Source: Salegentibacter mishustinae
Lineage (GTDB): Bacteria; Bacteroidota; Bacteroidia; Flavobacteriales; Flavobacteriaceae
Assembly (NCBI RefSeq): GCF_002900095.1
Contig: NZ_LLKN01000004.1
Location: forward strand, 1 to 49,865
Reading direction: 5' to 3'
DNA length: 49,865 bases
This document shows positions 23,896 through 33,391 of the stretch, piece by piece. The notes beneath the pieces were generated by a model. It did no database searches. It was not told where the DNA came from and saw nothing but the letters and a program-made list of their open reading frames with translations. The position numbers and the translations under genes were made by a program. Numbering within the stretch: position 1 is the stretch's first letter; every line of letters starts with the position of its first letter.

Positions 23896-24840
23896 ATGCC
23901 CAAAAATAAGATCACACAGCTTTTTAATATTCAATATCCTTTAATTCAGGCCGGAATGGTTTGGGCCAGCGGCTGGAAACTCGCCAGCGCCGTGAGTAAT
24001 GCCGGCGGACTCGGAATTATTGGTGCGGGTTCTATGTATCCCGAAATTTTAATAGAGCATATTGAAAAATGTAAAAAAGCTACCGATAAACCATTTGCAG
24101 TAAATGTTCCCCTACTCTATCCTGATATCGATAAGATCATGGAGATTATAATCAGTGAGAAAGTAGAAATTGTCTTTACTTCAGCCGGGAATCCTAAAAC
24201 CTGGACTAAACATTTGCAGGAACACGGCATTAAAGTGGTGCACGTGGTTAGTGGTGTAAAATTCGCTTTAAAATCTCAGGAAGCAGGTGTAGATGCCGTG
24301 GTTGCTGAAGGTTTTGAAGCCGGTGGGCACAATGGTAGAGATGAAACTACTACCTTCACCCTAATCCCAATGGTGAAAGAAAAAATCAAAATCCCTTTAA
24401 TTGCTGCAGGCGGAATCGCCACAGGACGCGGAATGCTAGCCGCTATGGTATTAGGTGCAGATGCTGTGCAAATTGGAAGCCGTTTTGTTGCCAGCCCAGA
24501 AGCTTCATCACATCAGAATTTTAAAGAAATGGTGGTAAAAGCCCAGGAGGGTGACACCAAACTTACTCTTAAAGAGCTTGCTCCAGTAAGACTTTTGAAA
24601 AACAAATTCTTTGATGATATTCAGAAATTATATACTGAAAACCCATCAAAGGAACAGCTTATTGAATTATTGGGACGCGCCAGGGCTAAAAAAGGAATGT
24701 TTGAAGGCGATTTGGAAGAAGGAGAGCTGGAAATTGGCCAAATCTCAGGATTGATCCACGAGATAAAACCTGCCGCTGAAATTGTAAAGGAAATAATAGA
24801 AGAATTTGAAACCGCCAGGAAAGAAGTTTCGGCGCTTTAA
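23896..24840 (+). CDS. Nitronate monooxygenase-like NAD(P)H-dependent flavin oxidoreductase (314 aa)
   Basis: A TIM barrel with FMN-binding signature: IQAGMVWASGWKLASAVSNAGGLGIIG at the N-terminus, EGFEAGGHNG around residue 137-146 with the His that is catalytic in nitronate monooxygenases, IAAGGIATGRGM and LGADAVQIGSRF for the phosphate site. Members oxidise propionate-3-nitronate or act as enoyl reductases; the exact substrate is not deducible. The stop overlaps by 4 bp the end of the convergent DUF922 gene. Confidence 0.92.
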   Translation: MPKNKITQLFNIQYPLIQAGMVWASGWKLASAVSNAGGLGIIGAGSMYPEILIEHIEKCKKATDKPFAVNVPLLYPDIDKIMEIIISEKVEIVFTSAGNPKTWTKHLQEHGIKVVHVVSGVKFALKSQEAGVDAVVAEGFEAGGHNGRDETTTFTLIPMVKEKIKIPLIAAGGIATGRGMLAAMVLGADAVQIGSRFVASPEASSHQNFKEMVVKAQEGDTKLTLKELAPVRLLKNKFFDDIQKLYTENPSKEQLIELLGRARAKKGMFEGDLEEGELEIGQISGLIHEIKPAAEIVKEIIEEFETARKEVSAL

Positions 24841-25376
24841 CTGGAATATTCACTTAGTTTGTTCATTTCCTTTTCAACAAATTTCCTCCATTGATATTCG
24901 GCTTCTTTATTAATGCTGTGGTTGGTTTCTTTGTCAAACTGATTTTGCATTTGCTGGCGCTGCAGTTCAATTTCAGAATAGATATCGTTTAATTCTTTTT
25001 TCATTTTCGGGCCGGGCTCGTAATTGCTTAAAGCTTTTCTAAGTTTTCTGGAGTGCAACTCGGTGATATCAAAATGTAATTGCTCGTGGGCAAGTAAATA
25101 ATCTACTTCTTCAATTTCCTTCACCCAGGAACGCTTTGGGTAAAAGTTACTACCAACTTCATAAGTAAATATCGTCTCGTCGCTACTTTTTGTAGCATTC
25201 CAGGAAAACGAAAGTCCGGAATTGGTATTAGCTTTATAAGGAAGATGTTTTTTAGGATTGGCCTTAAAATCTTCCCATTTTAAAAGCCGGGTTTTATCCC
25301 AGGATATTTTTTCAGTGTCTTGAGCTAATAATTGAAGACTTAAAACAAAAATGAATAAAACACTCCAGAATTTCAT
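24837..25376 (-). CDS. DUF922-type putative zinc protease (179 aa)
   Basis: Signal peptide MKFWSVLFIFVLSLQLLAQ, then WDKTRLLKWEDFKA and the metal motif AHEQLHFDITELH (residues about 93-105), where HExxH-like spacing (HEQLH) suggests a zinc peptidase. The C-terminal half is a charged helix. Periplasmic, function unknown. Its start overlaps by 4 bp the end of the OsmC gene, so OsmC and this gene form a small operon with the LysM gene upstream. Confidence 0.85.
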   Translation of the reverse strand: MKFWSVLFIFVLSLQLLAQDTEKISWDKTRLLKWEDFKANPKKHLPYKANTNSGLSFSWNATKSSDETIFTYEVGSNFYPKRSWVKEIEEVDYLLAHEQLHFDITELHSRKLRKALSNYEPGPKMKKELNDIYSEIELQRQQMQNQFDKETNHSINKEAEYQWRKFVEKEMNKLSEYSS

Positions 25377-25780
25377 GAATATTTAAAGCTAATAAGCTTT
25401 TCCATATCTGGATGAAGACTTTGCATTACCGGGCAGGTTCGCGCGGTATTTTCCAGTATTTTACGCGTTTTTTCAGAATAAGTTTCAGGGAAATTAATCA
25501 TAATTTCCACCCTGGAAATTCGCCGGGGATTAGCCGCCATGGTTTTAGTCACTTCGGCTGTGGTTCCTTTTAAGTTTACCTCAAGTTCTTCAGCCTTAAT
25601 TCCCATAACCGTTAGCATACAACTGGCTAATCCGGTCGCCACAGAGTCGGTTGGGGAAAATGCTTCGCCCTTGCCATGATTATCGGTAGGCGCATCAGTA
25701 ATTATTTTCGCACCACTTTTAAGATGTTCAGCTTCGGTTCTTAAACTTCCGGTATAAATAACTTTACTGGTCATTAGCAA
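25373..25780 (-). CDS. OsmC family peroxiredoxin-like protein (135 aa)
   Basis: The two redox cysteines are visible in ASCMLTVMG (about residue 53) and RTCPVMQSL (about residue 114), the signature of OsmC/Ohr-type thiol peroxidases that reduce organic hydroperoxides. The likely start is the second Met (MTSKVIYTG at 25774); the extra MLM-type codons at 25780 overlap the 3' end of the upstream LysM gene. Cytosolic. Confidence 0.92.
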   Translation of the reverse strand: MLMTSKVIYTGSLRTEAEHLKSGAKIITDAPTDNHGKGEAFSPTDSVATGLASCMLTVMGIKAEELEVNLKGTTAEVTKTMAANPRRISRVEIMINFPETYSEKTRKILENTARTCPVMQSLHPDMEKLISFKYS

Positions 25781-27740
25781 CTTTTAAATTAAGTTCTTCA
25801 TCTAAACTCATAATATACACCGCATCATTATAAAACCCGCCATTTCGTTTTGAAGTATAATGGAATTTATTCTCGTGATATTCAGTAAAACCGGTATACT
25901 TTTCAAAAGAATCATAAAGATCTTCGGCCGAAGCCAATCTTAGTAAAATATCTAAGGTGAGATCGTAACCTCTAACCACATATTGATTAGGGATCATATT
26001 AAATTGTTCTTTATAATCCTCAATAAACGCTTCAGTCATCATATCGTCGTACTGTTTATCTACTGAAGGATAATGAAAATTAAGTCGACCTAAATGCTCA
26101 TTATCTACCACATCATCTTCAAAACCGCTGTTTCTATTGGTAGTGAATAATTTAATTTGATGCTCTCTCGCCAATCGATTTAATGCTGAAGTTGTACTAC
26201 TTATCAAACCGATATTTGAAGACTCCAGGATTACCCAGTTTTCCTGGGTTTTAGAAAGTACTCCCTTTATTTTTTCAGCACTTAAGTAAGCTTCAGAAGG
26301 AAGTATTACCTTGGAATTTGGCAAAATTTGAGTGAGTTCGTTCTTTTCCTGGTTTTTAGCAGCATCAGCAATAATAATTACATTTTTACCCATTGCGTTT
26401 TTCTCCAGGTAATCAAACATCGCATTTTTCAGGATCTCATCGGTAGGACGGGATTGAAAAAGATTTTGATAAGATCTCATTTCTCGGTTAGATAAGGGGC
26501 TTATCACCGGAACATTATATTGAGCTAATCTTGCAGCCGCGGCTTCTGTAGTGTTTTGCAACAAAGGCCCAATAACCGCATCTACGCTACTAAAATCGTT
26601 TGAGTTTATAATATTGGTAACTTCCTGAACATTTCTGCGGGTATCGTAAGTTTTTAATTGGGTAGAAATCCCCAAGCTTTTCGCCTTTTCTACCGCCATT
26701 TTTACCCCGCTATAAAAATCTAAAGAAATTCGCAATACGCGATCATCTAAAATAGCGTCCTTATAGCTGGAAATAGAATCCTGATCTATCTGGCTAAGAT
26801 TATAAGGCAATAATACCACGAGCTCTTTCGTATTGAAATTGCTTAATTTATTTGATAGATCTAATTTCTTATTAGCATTTTCATTTTCAGCCTCACTTGC
26901 AAGGTCTTCAGTTTCTCCAGGTAAGTTGTCTTCATCATCGGTATTAGGAACTTTTAGAACCATTCCTATTTTGAGTCCATCTTCTAAAGCAGGGTTTAAA
27001 GACATTAAAGAATCCTGTGAAACATCAAATTTTCTGGAAAGACCAAATAATGTTTCTTTAGGTTTTACCTCATAAAATTCAAAAACCTCATCGGTTAGAA
27101 TTACCGGTTCATCTAAAACATCGGTACCTACACGTATCATTACCCCAGGCTTCAACACATCTACCTTTGGGTTCAATTCTTCCAGCTCTTTTACCGTAAT
27201 CCCATATTTACGAGCTATCCCGTATTTGGTTTCCTTTGGTAAAATTACGTGCTCACGAGTTTCCGAAATTTCTTGATTGACAGCTTTAGGAATATCAAGC
27301 TCTCTGGAAGAAGCTAATTCGGTATTCCCTGCAGCTTTTTTTCGCTGCGGAATTAAGATCTCTTCACCCCGCTTTAACTCTTCAGAATAAAGATGCTTGT
27401 TAAACCTTTTAATCTCATCAATTTCAACATTATAATCCTTGGAAAGTCTATATAAAGTTTCTTTTCGCTTTACCGTATGAGTGATAAACTGAATATCTTC
27501 AGTTTCAGTTGAAGTTTCTTTTTTCTGTTGACTTAACGGGATCACTAATTTTGAAGATACCTCTAGATTCCCTTTAGCATCGGGATTGTATTTATAGATC
27601 GCTTCTTCTGAAATATTATAAGCTTTAGCGATGCTGTAAACAGTTTCCCCGGCTTCTACGGTATGGTATTTAAATTCCTGGGCTGATGCCGAAAGAGTAG
27701 ACAGCTGAAATAAAAAACAAACTATTAAAAGGTATTTCAT
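25764..27740 (-). CDS. LysM-repeat protein with periplasmic-binding (PBP1-like) domain (658 aa)
   Basis: Signal peptide ending ASAQ (about residue 20). Four LysM repeats at about 24-70, 87-132, 163-207 and 222-266, each with the pattern VxxGETVYSIAKAYNIS, bind peptidoglycan. A short acidic linker (260s-300) leads to a type-1 periplasmic-binding fold (about 308-640) with a VIGPLLQNTTEAAAARLAQYNVPVISPLS-type ligand loop. Members of this Bacteroidota family may sense or anchor at the cell wall; the ligand is unknown. It is the first gene of a cluster with OsmC and DUF922 and lies downstream of guaA in the same direction. Confidence 0.93.
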   Translation of the reverse strand: MKYLLIVCFLFQLSTLSASAQEFKYHTVEAGETVYSIAKAYNISEEAIYKYNPDAKGNLEVSSKLVIPLSQQKKETSTETEDIQFITHTVKRKETLYRLSKDYNVEIDEIKRFNKHLYSEELKRGEEILIPQRKKAAGNTELASSRELDIPKAVNQEISETREHVILPKETKYGIARKYGITVKELEELNPKVDVLKPGVMIRVGTDVLDEPVILTDEVFEFYEVKPKETLFGLSRKFDVSQDSLMSLNPALEDGLKIGMVLKVPNTDDEDNLPGETEDLASEAENENANKKLDLSNKLSNFNTKELVVLLPYNLSQIDQDSISSYKDAILDDRVLRISLDFYSGVKMAVEKAKSLGISTQLKTYDTRRNVQEVTNIINSNDFSSVDAVIGPLLQNTTEAAAARLAQYNVPVISPLSNREMRSYQNLFQSRPTDEILKNAMFDYLEKNAMGKNVIIIADAAKNQEKNELTQILPNSKVILPSEAYLSAEKIKGVLSKTQENWVILESSNIGLISSTTSALNRLAREHQIKLFTTNRNSGFEDDVVDNEHLGRLNFHYPSVDKQYDDMMTEAFIEDYKEQFNMIPNQYVVRGYDLTLDILLRLASAEDLYDSFEKYTGFTEYHENKFHYTSKRNGGFYNDAVYIMSLDEELNLKVANDQ

Positions 27741-27786
27741 ATTTATTGGTTTAATCTCTCAAAGAGAGTTTAATTAAGCTCAAATT

Positions 27787-29319
27787 TTATTCCCATTCTA
27801 TAGTAGCCGGTGGTTTTGAGCTTATATCATACACTACTCTATTAACGCCTTTAACCCGATTTATTATAGTATTCGAGGTTTTTTGCAAAAATTCGTAAGG
27901 TAAATTCACCCAGTCTGCCGTCATTCCATCGGTAGATTCTACGGCTCTTAGGGCAACTACTTTCTCATAAGTACGCTCATCTCCCATAACTCCTACAGAA
28001 CTTACCGGCAGCAATATAGCGCCGGCCTGCCATACTTTATCATACAACATCCAGTCTCTTAATCCCTGGATAAAAATATGATCTACTTCCTGCAAAATAC
28101 GAACTTTTTCGGCGGTAATATCTCCCAGAATTCTAATAGCAAGTCCTGGTCCTGGAAATGGATGTCTACCTAACAGCTCATCATCAATTCCCATTTCGGC
28201 GCCTACTCTTCGCACTTCATCTTTAAAGAGCATTTTTAAAGGCTCTACGATCTTTAATTTCATAAAATCTGGCAATCCACCAACATTATGGTGCGACTTT
28301 ATGGTTGCAGAAGGACCTCCGTTTACCGAAACCGATTCAATAACATCGGGATAGATAGTTCCCTGTGCCAGCCAGGTTACGTCCTTTATTTTATGCGCCT
28401 CGTCATCAAAAACTTCAATAAACGCATTTCCAATAGCTTTTCGTTTTTCTTCGGGATCACTTACTCCTGAAAGGGCATCCAGAAATCGTGCCGAAGCATC
28501 AACTCCTTTAACGTTTAGCCCCATATCTTTATACTGATCTAAAACGCTTTCAAATTCTCCTTTACGAAGCAAACCGTTATTTACAAAGATGCAATACAGG
28601 TTTTTCCCGATAGCTTTATGCAATAAAACCGCAGCAACACTAGAATCTACGCCACCACTTAAACCTAAGACTACTTTATCGTCTCCTATTTTCTCCTTTA
28701 ATTCTGAAACTGTTAGATCAACAAATTTACCCGGTGTCCAGGTTTGTGCTACATCGGCAATTTTCACTAAAAAGTTTTCCAGCAATTGTTTCCCATCGGT
28801 AGAGTGATAAACTTCAGGGTGAAATTGTATCCCATAAGTTTGTTCTCCCTCAATTCGGTAAGCGGCATTCAAAACATCTGTAGTACTGGCAATTCTCACG
28901 CTGTTTGCCGGCAATTCTTTTATGGTATCACTATGGCTCATCCAAACCTGTGAGTTTTCCATAATCCCGTCAAACAAGGTTTCGCCATCTTTTATTACTG
29001 AAAGATTTGCTCTTCCATACTCACGAGTTTCTGAAGCTTCTACTTTTCCACCGTGAAAATGGGCAAAATACTGCGCTCCATAACATACTGCCAGGATTGG
29101 TAGTTTCCCACGAATCTTAGAAAGATCTGGGTGCGGAGCATCTTCTCCACGAACTGAAAACGGACTCCCCGAAAGGATCACCGCTTTAAAGCTTGAAATA
29201 TCGTCTGGAATTTTGTTAAATGGAACAATTTCGCAGTAAATATTGAGTTCTCTCACACGCCTTGCAATCAGTTGCGTGTACTGCGAGCCGAAGTCTAAAA
29301 TGAGTACGTTTTTTTGCAT
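27787..29319 (-). CDS. guaA: GMP synthase, glutamine-hydrolysing (510 aa)
   Basis: Converts XMP to GMP with glutamine and ATP. The amidotransferase half has [10 protein letters not shown], the nucleophile Cys in [12 protein letters not shown] (about residue 79) and the His/Glu pair in FHPEVYHS. The synthetase half has the PP-loop [10 protein letters not shown] near residue 223, and the dimerisation domain ends PPATIEWE. The open frame extends two codons upstream through a TTG; the ATG at 29319 giving [14 protein letters not shown] is chosen. The Gly usually seen before the Cys is Val-Cys-Tyr-Gly-Ala here, a mild variant. Core purine gene. Confidence 0.98.
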   Translation of the reverse strand: MQKNVLILDFGSQYTQLIARRVRELNIYCEIVPFNKIPDDISSFKAVILSGSPFSVRGEDAPHPDLSKIRGKLPILAVCYGAQYFAHFHGGKVEASETREYGRANLSVIKDGETLFDGIMENSQVWMSHSDTIKELPANSVRIASTTDVLNAAYRIEGEQTYGIQFHPEVYHSTDGKQLLENFLVKIADVAQTWTPGKFVDLTVSELKEKIGDDKVVLGLSGGVDSSVAAVLLHKAIGKNLYCIFVNNGLLRKGEFESVLDQYKDMGLNVKGVDASARFLDALSGVSDPEEKRKAIGNAFIEVFDDEAHKIKDVTWLAQGTIYPDVIESVSVNGGPSATIKSHHNVGGLPDFMKLKIVEPLKMLFKDEVRRVGAEMGIDDELLGRHPFPGPGLAIRILGDITAEKVRILQEVDHIFIQGLRDWMLYDKVWQAGAILLPVSSVGVMGDERTYEKVVALRAVESTDGMTADWVNLPYEFLQKTSNTIINRVKGVNRVVYDISSKPPATIEWE

Positions 29320-29403
29320 AGGCAAAAGTAAGAATTTGAGACAAAAATAAAATAGCCAACCGATTTATTTTCTATCTTTATTACAAACCCTCAATTTCAC
29401 AAA

Positions 29404-30129
29404 ATGAAATATATAAGTGCCATAATTTTTGCTATTGCAATTGTGATTGCTGCCTGGTTCCTGGGAGAATCTTATGTGAGCAGGGCGAATCCCGATGGAG
29501 TTATTTCGGTAACCGGTTCCGGAAGTGAAAATTTCACCTCTGACCTAATTGTTTGGGAAGGTCGTTTTAGCCGAATGAGCCCCAATTTAGAAGAAGCATA
29601 CAACAACTTGAATTCTGATAAAGAAACAGTAAGAACTTACCTTATAGAAAAAGGAATTAAAGAAGATAATATTGTTTTTAATTCGGTGCAAACATCAGAG
29701 CAGCGAGAAAATCAATACCAAAATGGAAATTATGTGGGTAGCATCTTCCAGGGATACCAGCTTACTCAGAATGTAAAAATTGAATCTGCAGATGTAGAGC
29801 TTGTAGAAGAAGTTTCTCGTGAGATCACTGAACTTCTTAACAAAGGGGTACAGTTTAATTCTACCCCGCCTAGATATTATTACACCAAACTCGCCGATCT
29901 TAAAATTGAAATGATCTCTAAAGCTACTGAGGATGCCCGATTAAGAGCGGAGAAAATTGCTGAAAATAGTGGAGGAAGTTTAGGGGAATTAAAAAATGCC
30001 AATATGGGCGTTTTCCAGATCACCGGACAGAATAGCGGAGAGGATTATTCCTGGAGTGGCGCTTACAACACCGGCGATAAGAAAAAAACCGCATCTATTA
30101 CGATGCGGTTAAATTATGAGATTGATTGA
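29404..30129 (+). CDS. SIMPL-domain (DUF541) periplasmic protein (241 aa)
   Basis: An uncleaved or weak signal segment (IIFAIAIVIAAWFLG) anchors a SIMPL domain: VISVTGSGSENFTSDLIVWEGRFS at the start, the helical KETVRTYLIEKGIKEDNI repeat in the middle and MISKATEDARLRAEKIAENSGGSLGEL near the end. The family is linked to oxidative stress tolerance in other bacteria; the biochemical role is unclear. It is divergent from guaA with about 80 bp between starts. Confidence 0.92.
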   Translation: MKYISAIIFAIAIVIAAWFLGESYVSRANPDGVISVTGSGSENFTSDLIVWEGRFSRMSPNLEEAYNNLNSDKETVRTYLIEKGIKEDNIVFNSVQTSEQRENQYQNGNYVGSIFQGYQLTQNVKIESADVELVEEVSREITELLNKGVQFNSTPPRYYYTKLADLKIEMISKATEDARLRAEKIAENSGGSLGELKNANMGVFQITGQNSGEDYSWSGAYNTGDKKKTASITMRLNYEID

Positions 30130-30135
30130 AAGTTA

Positions 30136-30167
30136 AAACCTCAAAGGTTTTAAAAACCTGTGAGGTC
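30136..30167. repeat. Short dispersed palindrome (ACCTC...GAGGT type)
   Basis: The sequence CCTCAAAGGTTTTAAAAACCTGTGAGG is an imperfect palindrome. A relative lies at 39851-39883 with the same AAACCTG-GAGGTCT core. The position between convergent genes suggests it may also act as a terminator. Confidence 0.6.
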
Positions 30168-30176
30168 TCTTTACTT

Positions 30177-31556
30177 CTAATCCATGGTATCCAAAATCAT
30201 ATCAATATCTTCTTCGGTAGTATCAGGGTTGATAAAACAAAAACGAACTACGGTTTCTTTTTTCCAGGTAGTTGGTGTTACCAACGCCAGGCCTTCCCGA
30301 TGATTTTTATACGTCCAGTCTCTATATTCTTCCGGACTCCATCCTTTTCTTCGGAATAGAACCACCGATAAACTTGACGGTCTAACCAACTCCAGGTTAT
30401 CCCGTTCTTCAATTTTTTTAGCTGCCTTTTTTGCAAGTTCAATTCCGGTCTCAATGGCCTGTTGATATTTATTCGTGCCATGCATTGCTAAAGAAAACCA
30501 AAGCGGCATTCCTCTAATTCTTCTGGTTAATTGAATTTGATAATCAGCCGGGTTAAAGCCTTCGGCGCCATCGTCTTTAAAAATTTCAAGATAGGCGCCT
30601 TTTTGAGAATGTGCATTTTTTGCCAATTCAAGGTCTTTATATATAACCGCTCCACAATCGTAAGGAGAAAACAACCACTTATGCGGATCTATCGTAATAC
30701 TATCGGCTCGTTCCACTCCATTAAACAAGTGTCTTACCGAAGGAGCGGCCAAGGCACCACCACCGTATGCACAATCTACGTGAAACCATACATTTTCCTT
30801 TTCGCAAACGTCGGCAATGGTATCTAATTGGTCTATAATACCTGCATTTGTGGTTCCACCGGTAGCGACTACTGCAAAAAGACGATTTCGGTCTTTTTCT
30901 TCCAATTCATTAATTGCATTTTGCAGTTCGCGGCCGGTAAGATTTTCTTCTTCACAATCTATCATAACTACATCGGCATCAATCACCTTTGCCATGGCCT
31001 GTATAGAACTATGTGCCCCGTGAGAAGTAAGCATCAAAGCTTTTTTTCCTACATTCTGGCTGTCTTTTGAACGCCACGCTTCTCTTGCCGCCACCATAGC
31101 TGATAGGTTTGCCGCGGTACCACCGCTGGTAAAAACGCCAAAAGCGCCTTCGGGTAAACCGGTAAGCGAAACCAGCCATTTCATCGCCTGGTTTTCACAA
31201 AAAATTCCCCCGGCACCTTCCATCCAATATGCTCCATGAATACTGGAAGCCGATGTCACTAAGTCGAACATAATCGCTGCGCGTGTTGGTGCAGCGGGTA
31301 CAAAAGCTAAATGTCTTGGGTGATCTATGGGCACCGTCGCTTTAACTAAAACGTCACGAAAAAGTTGAAAAGCGTTCTCTCCCCCGATTCCCTCTGGGGT
31401 TACGGTTTGGCCCACAATTCTAAATAATTCTTCTTCGTTTTTTGGGGCTCCCATTTCGGGAGTAATATTAGAGATACGGTCTATGGTATATTTCATAACG
31501 TCTAACGTCATTTCTACCAGGTCCATATCTATGGTATGCATTTTATTCTTTTCCAA
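30177..31556 (-). CDS. PLP-dependent group II amino-acid decarboxylase (459 aa)
   Basis: A fold-type I decarboxylase. The PLP Lys is K293 in TIDPHKWLFSPYDCGA; FTSGGTAANLSA binds phosphate, WFHVDCAYGGG supplies the Asp/Ala pair under the cofactor ring, and SHGAHSSIQ the stacking His. The closest kinds are aromatic-L-amino-acid or related decarboxylases; the substrate cannot be fixed from sequence by eye. The start overlaps the 3' end of bshC by 14 bp (or begins at Met6, 31541), so the two genes are translationally coupled. Confidence 0.93.
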   Translation of the reverse strand: MEKNKMHTIDMDLVEMTLDVMKYTIDRISNITPEMGAPKNEEELFRIVGQTVTPEGIGGENAFQLFRDVLVKATVPIDHPRHLAFVPAAPTRAAIMFDLVTSASSIHGAYWMEGAGGIFCENQAMKWLVSLTGLPEGAFGVFTSGGTAANLSAMVAAREAWRSKDSQNVGKKALMLTSHGAHSSIQAMAKVIDADVVMIDCEEENLTGRELQNAINELEEKDRNRLFAVVATGGTTNAGIIDQLDTIADVCEKENVWFHVDCAYGGGALAAPSVRHLFNGVERADSITIDPHKWLFSPYDCGAVIYKDLELAKNAHSQKGAYLEIFKDDGAEGFNPADYQIQLTRRIRGMPLWFSLAMHGTNKYQQAIETGIELAKKAAKKIEERDNLELVRPSSLSVVLFRRKGWSPEEYRDWTYKNHREGLALVTPTTWKKETVVRFCFINPDTTEEDIDMILDTMD

Positions 31557-33162
31557 AGGTCAAAATTTTAAATTCCGCTTGCAGCGGGTCTAATTCTTTT
31601 AATAATACTGAAATCAATTCGGGGCCGTATTCTGCATAAATTTCCGAAAAATTGGTCTGGCGCTCTTGTAATCCTTTATTCGGAAAGAGTTCATTTTGAA
31701 GCGCTGCAATTCTACTTACCTCATCTTCCAGTTTTCGTTTTTGTGCTTTTAAAAGACGTTTTTCAAGATTATCAAGGCCTTTTAATTGTTTTACTTCCTG
31801 TGCTTTTACCGCGCCAAGAAAAGATTTATCGGTTTTCTCTGCCAGTTCATACATCTGCTGAAATTGTTCTACCAAATGTTCTTTCTGTTCAGAAAAATCA
31901 ATATCAATATTTGAAATTTGCCGTACTTTCCTATTGATAAGTTCGTGCTGTTTCAAAAATAATTCTTTGTTTGAAATATTTAATTTTCTTCGCTTTTCAT
32001 CCAGTTTTGCTGATTGGATCAAAGCCGAATTCCGAAGCAATAAAACCGGAAAAACAACATTTTCAGCTTTAAAATATTCTTTTAACTCCAACCAGTATGC
32101 GAGCTCTCCGCCACCGCCTATATAACAAAGATTAGGCAAAATCACTTCCTGGTATAAAGGACGAAGCATCACATTTGGACTAAATCTCTCGGGAAATTCC
32201 TTTAATTCCTTCAGGATTTCATCTTTACTCCATTGTATTTCAGTCTCGTGTACAAAATATTCGCCGTCTCTTTCAATAATTCGTTCACGTAAACCATCGT
32301 TTAAATAAAACAGATTGATTTCTCTTGGATTCACCTGAACATTATACCCAAGATCATTCAACTTCTCGGCAGTTTGCGTGGTAGTTTTATGAGAAACTTG
32401 TTCTAAAAGTTCATTTTCAGCATAAGGGATAAAAAGCTTTTTGAGTTCTGTTTGCTGCGCATCCAGTATCACCAAACCTTCTTCCTTGAAAAGTTCGTTG
32501 GCGAGATATAAAGTTGCATCGGCAAGATTATCGTGCTGCAGGTAAGATTTTTTAAATAATTCCTTTAAAAAATCGGCATCCTTCCCGCCACCAATTTCAG
32601 CTGAAAAAAGTTTAAAAACATCTTCCAGGCCATCGGTAGATAAATTTCCTACGGCATCATTTTCAGCATTTTTAGGTGCATTTGCCCATTGAAACTTCTT
32701 CCCGTTTAAATTAAAAAAATTGATCTCCTCAAAATCGTGATCTTCGGTGGCCATCCAGTACACCGGCACGAAATTATTTTCAGGATATTTTTCCTTTAAT
32801 TTTCGGCTAAGGTTAATTGTGGAAACAATTTTATATAAAAAATAAAGCGGACCGGTAAATAAATTAAGTTGATGACCGGTTACCACAGTAAAGTTTTTTT
32901 CCTCTGCCAGTGCATCAATATTTCTTTGTGTGGCTTCTGAAACTTCCAATCCAGAATATTGCTCTTTTAAAGCTTTCACCAGGATTTCTCGATTTTTTAG
33001 CGGAAAAGAAGACTTTTCATCTATTTGCGCTTTAAAATTCTCCAGGTTTGGAAAACGATTATAGAAAGTTTTTAGCTCCTCTTTTTCATCGAGATAATCT
33101 AAAATAAGCTCGTTAAAATAATTGGTTTCTTTGTACGGAATACACTCGGTTGGCATTAGCAA
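31543..33162 (-). CDS. bshC: Bacillithiol biosynthesis cysteine-adding enzyme BshC (539 aa)
   Basis: Adds cysteine to glucosaminyl-malate in the last step of bacillithiol synthesis. Recognisable parts are the Rossmann-like N-terminal VTGHQLNLFTGPLYFLYKIVSTINL, PVYWMATEDHDFEEINFF, and LCYIGGGGELAYWLELKEYF, followed by a long coiled coil (about 425-500, ELINRKVRQI...KQLKGLDNLEKRLLKAQKRK). The likely start is MPTECIPYKET, two codons inside the frame. The first gene of a two-gene operon with the PLP decarboxylase. Confidence 0.95.
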   Translation of the reverse strand: MLMPTECIPYKETNYFNELILDYLDEKEELKTFYNRFPNLENFKAQIDEKSSFPLKNREILVKALKEQYSGLEVSEATQRNIDALAEEKNFTVVTGHQLNLFTGPLYFLYKIVSTINLSRKLKEKYPENNFVPVYWMATEDHDFEEINFFNLNGKKFQWANAPKNAENDAVGNLSTDGLEDVFKLFSAEIGGGKDADFLKELFKKSYLQHDNLADATLYLANELFKEEGLVILDAQQTELKKLFIPYAENELLEQVSHKTTTQTAEKLNDLGYNVQVNPREINLFYLNDGLRERIIERDGEYFVHETEIQWSKDEILKELKEFPERFSPNVMLRPLYQEVILPNLCYIGGGGELAYWLELKEYFKAENVVFPVLLLRNSALIQSAKLDEKRRKLNISNKELFLKQHELINRKVRQISNIDIDFSEQKEHLVEQFQQMYELAEKTDKSFLGAVKAQEVKQLKGLDNLEKRLLKAQKRKLEDEVSRIAALQNELFPNKGLQERQTNFSEIYAEYGPELISVLLKELDPLQAEFKILTFGKE

Positions 33163-33269
33163 TTTTTTGGATGGTAAAGATACCGAAGTTAAGAATTTTA
33201 TTCGCTAATTTTTAGTTAATTTGGCGCTATATACTGTTTTTACTCGATTATTGGTAGTTTATAATCAAA

Positions 33270-33350
33270 CGTCAAGCTGAACTTGTTTTCAGCTTCTAAC
33301 ATGTTTCAAAATCTAAAGCCTTAGACCCTGAAATAAATTCAGGGTGACGT
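33270..33350. repeat. Dispersed palindromic repeat in the bshC-M14 intergenic region
   Basis: CGTCAAGCTGAACTTG at the left and AATTCAGGGTGACGT at the right form a long imperfect inverted repeat with an internal hairpin of CCTGAA...TTCAGG. The layout (CGTCA at one end, TGACG at the other) is that of REP-like repeats common between flavobacterial genes, and the cluster at 41340-42311 has the same end sequences with a different body. Confidence 0.6.
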
Positions 33351-33391
33351 AATTAGAAATTAGAATTCTTATTCAACATTAAAATCAATCA